Positions 5,486-7,129 of a stretch of 7,129 nucleotides of DNA are shown here, in pieces; position 1 is the first letter of the stretch; every line of letters starts with the position of its first letter. The stretch is from Oligoflexales bacterium (lineage in GTDB: Bacteria > Bdellovibrionota_B > Oligoflexia > Oligoflexales > CACXFL01), in contig JANQHA010000549.1 in NCBI GenBank assembly GCA_028282865.1, forward strand, positions 1 through 7,129. The letters run 5' to 3'. The position numbers and the translations under genes were made by a program. The notes under the pieces were generated by a model. The model was not told the origin of the DNA and did not search any database. It saw nothing but the letters and a program-made list of their open reading frames with translations.

Positions 5486-6085
5486 ATGAGTAATACAAAA
5501 AAAACGGTTTTTTTAGTATTTAGTACAATGGTACTATCTGTGATTTATTTTTATTCCGCAGACAACAAGACAGAAAATTTTCCAGAGATAACTTCTGCAC
5601 CTTCCGAACAAAGGCCTTTAGAGACTGCAGATAATCGTCCAAATACTAAGCAGGTTAATTCTAAAAGCCCTTCAAACAAAAATGAAGTAATAAACCGAAA
5701 GAACTTAGCACCGATAAAGCGAGTTGAAGAGTTGGAAAAAAATATCAATAAATTTATAGCCGCACAGAAAACGAACGAATTTTCGTATAAAGCCCGAAAT
5801 GAGTCTATGAAAGCGCTAAGAGAGTTTGATCGTCTTTTTACATTCGCTACCGAAACCCAAAAGGTCGAAATAGCCCAAAAACTTGGAAAGCTTGCTCTAT
5901 CAGAAGTAAAATCAGAGCATAGCGATGAAGCCCTAATGAAAATTGTTGAAGCAAATCAGGTAGAGTTATTTCAAATTCTGTATCGAGTAGATCAAGAACT
6001 CGCAGACCAAATTCTGGCAAGAAATCCACTTAGAAGCTTCCGTTACGCAAAAAAGCTCATTCAAACCGATAAGAATACTTTCTAG
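5486..6085 (+). CDS. Membrane-anchored helical protein of unknown function
   Basis: A 199-residue protein with one hydrophobic segment at residues 7-24 (VFLVFSTMVLSVIYFYS) preceded by Lys5-Lys6, giving an N-in, periplasm-out anchor; signal-peptide cleavage after about residue 25 is less likely but possible. Residues 25-75 form a low-complexity linker rich in Asn, Ser, Pro, Thr and Lys. Residues 76-190 are charged and strongly helical (RVEELEKNINKFIAAQ; EALMKIVEANQVELF), perhaps a helical bundle or short coiled coil. The ATG at 5486 has AGGAG at 5474-5478, 7 nt upstream. It is first in the rightward arm opposite the lipoprotein-Hint operon, and the next gene starts 38 nt after its stop. I do not recognise a family; the layout (anchor, flexible linker, helical domain) suits a periplasmic partner or scaffold. 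Confidence 0.85.
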   Translation: MSNTKKTVFLVFSTMVLSVIYFYSADNKTENFPEITSAPSEQRPLETADNRPNTKQVNSKSPSNKNEVINRKNLAPIKRVEELEKNINKFIAAQKTNEFSYKARNESMKALREFDRLFTFATETQKVEIAQKLGKLALSEVKSEHSDEALMKIVEANQVELFQILYRVDQELADQILARNPLRSFRYAKKLIQTDKNTF

Positions 6086-6123
6086 AGACAGTTTCAGGCA
6101 GTAGGCCTTCCATCGAGGAGTCA

Positions 6124-6681
6124 ATGATCGCAACTATTAGATTATCTTGTATCTGCTTATTCGTCTTAATAGTCTCTGATCCCGCCTTGAGCGACCGGCT
6201 AAACCAGCAACCATCCGTCGGTAAACAGTGCGAGATAGAAGGTCTGCTAAGTCATCAGGCAGTATTGGCTCGGTGGCGATATATCTATAATTTTTCAAGA
6301 AAAATTAAAAAAGAAACTAAAAATAAGCAAATTGAAGACAGCGTCGATCCGCTTATGAATAGGGCTCGCATGATTTGTTCAACGAACCTATCGTCCTGTA
6401 TTTTTCAGCAACACTACGCTGGGTATGCTATACCAACTTATCAATCTAACAATCAACGAGTCCCCCATTTAGCACCCCCCCTAGCCAAAACTAGCAAGAG
6501 GAGCCTTGAATTCAATTACATAGAACATTTAAATGATTTCGATACATGTTCTTTTGGCTATACACCAAAGTTATCTATTATAAAAGGTGTCCCCGTAATA
6601 AGAGGTAAAGGTAACTATATATCTATACTTAATTACATCTTAGACAACTGGAATGAGCTGGGCTTTAGAGTGGCCTATTGA
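6124..6681 (+). CDS. Secreted four-cysteine protein of unknown function
   Basis: A 185-residue protein with a signal peptide (hydrophobic core IRLSCICLFVLIV, residues 5-17) and a good signal peptidase I site after ALS at residue 23. The mature chain has four cysteines (Cys36, Cys85, Cys92, Cys142), consistent with two disulfides in the periplasm or outside the cell. Residues 42-82 are basic and helical; the later part is rich in Tyr, Asn and Pro. No known domain was recognised. The ATG at 6124 has GAGGAG at 6115-6120 just upstream. With only 38 nt between it and the preceding gene and no separate promoter seen, it is likely co-transcribed with the membrane-anchored protein. Its end faces the end of a convergent gene 32 nt away. 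Confidence 0.85.
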   Translation: MIATIRLSCICLFVLIVSDPALSDRLNQQPSVGKQCEIEGLLSHQAVLARWRYIYNFSRKIKKETKNKQIEDSVDPLMNRARMICSTNLSSCIFQQHYAGYAIPTYQSNNQRVPHLAPPLAKTSKRSLEFNYIEHLNDFDTCSFGYTPKLSIIKGVPVIRGKGNYISILNYILDNWNELGFRVAY

Positions 6682-6713
6682 GAAGCAATTATTTTTTCAC
6701 TATAAACTGGAAG

Positions 6714-7124
6714 TTAAAGACCAACAATTTCTTCAGCATTTGAATCGATTTTTTTTAGCAGCTGAATCTGTATTGGTCTGTACGCCTTTAAGGCCATATC
6801 TAATTCATCGATAGGGCAATTTATGAGCAAATTAGACTCAGATGAAATGCATTCTATCATGCTTGTATGCTTCTCCTCAACTATAGCAATAGACCTGCGA
6901 TACTCTTTTATGGTAGATTTTAATAAATACCTGGAGCTAGAAACATCTTTAAAATCTTGCTCGTTGTTCAAAAAAGACAAACCATTCCGAGCCCGTAAAT
7001 AAAGCAGATATGTGCGTCCTAAGCGTTCAAAATACTGCTTCATACTCATGTCCCCCCATGTAGGCAACCATTTCAACCCGATATTGATCCTAGATTCCGA
7101 AATTTCAATTTCACGCTTCATCAT
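6714..7124 (-). CDS. Unrecognised helical protein, possibly truncated at window edge
   Basis: A frame of 136 codons read leftward from ATG-ATG at 7124/7121 to the stop at 6714. AAGAG lies directly before the first ATG, so the second ATG could be served by it only at very short spacing. The frame is still open at 7125-7129, so the real start may lie beyond the window. The protein is soluble-looking and helical, without a signal peptide: an N-terminal part with IGLKWLPTWGDM, a basic Tyr-rich stretch (YFERLGRTYLLYLRAR), then charged helices with Cys93 and Cys103. No family was recognised. It converges on the secreted four-cysteine gene with 32 nt between the stops and no clear terminator hairpin there. 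Confidence 0.65.
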   Translation of the reverse strand: MMKREIEISESRINIGLKWLPTWGDMSMKQYFERLGRTYLLYLRARNGLSFLNNEQDFKDVSSSRYLLKSTIKEYRRSIAIVEEKHTSMIECISSESNLLINCPIDELDMALKAYRPIQIQLLKKIDSNAEEIVGL

Positions 7125-7129
7125 CTCTT

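Noticed and set aside
5551..6029. Two minus-strand ORFs of 65 and 60 codons
   Set aside because: Antisense to the membrane-anchored protein gene, which has its own promoter and binding site; their hydrophobic composition is a by-product of the opposite frame.
6682..6713. Bidirectional terminator between the convergent genes
   Set aside because: A T-run (ATTATTTTTTC) is present, but no stem longer than about 4 bp including a G-U pair could be built beside it.

Overview
The window is bacterial DNA, visibly AT-rich, with tightly packed genes, good purine-rich Shine-Dalgarno sites (GAGGAG, AGGAGG, GGGAGG types) and some GTG starts. Exported proteins with Sec-type signals, one of them carrying a Hint (intein/hedgehog-type) domain, would fit a Gram-negative environmental bacterium. 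A member of the Bdellovibrionota/Oligoflexia or a similar delta-like group is my guess from protein style only. I see no rRNA, tRNA, CRISPR array or intact insertion sequence.

Left block (1-3204, all minus strand, read right to left) is one compact operon. It runs: GTG-started ferritin-like diiron protein (3204-2431), alpha/beta hydrolase (true start 2447, overlapping the previous gene by 17 nt), hotdog-fold thioesterase (1599-1120, 2 nt gap), an unrecognised 245-residue protein (GTG at 1118, 1 nt gap), and an unrecognised protein starting at 370 that runs off the left edge. Oxidase/oxygenase, hydrolase and thioesterase side by side suggest a small pathway acting on an acyl- or aroyl-thioester; the substrate cannot be read from the sequence.

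A 702-nt gap (3205-3906) separates this operon from the next block. It holds a possible promoter with a small palindrome in its spacer, a weakly supported 57-codon plus-strand ORF, and a pair of outward-facing 14-bp near-identical inverted sequences, one lying in a small hairpin.

Right block (3907-6681) is a divergently arranged set of four exported or membrane-anchored proteins. Leftward are a small cysteine-containing lipoprotein-like protein (5399-5025) and, overlapping it by 4 nt (ATGA), a 373-residue secreted protein with a C-terminal Hint domain. Rightward are a single-pass membrane-anchored helical protein (5486-6085) and a secreted four-cysteine protein (6124-6681). The 86-nt divergent control region contains a perfect 8-bp inverted repeat. 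It makes the same promoter-like layout on both strands (TTGTAA, 17 nt, TACAAT), each -35 lying on the other's -10. The two arms may therefore be mutually exclusive or share one regulator, which is the most distinctive regulatory structure here.

At the right edge, converging on the last gene, is an unrecognised helical protein (7124-6714) whose frame stays open at the window boundary.
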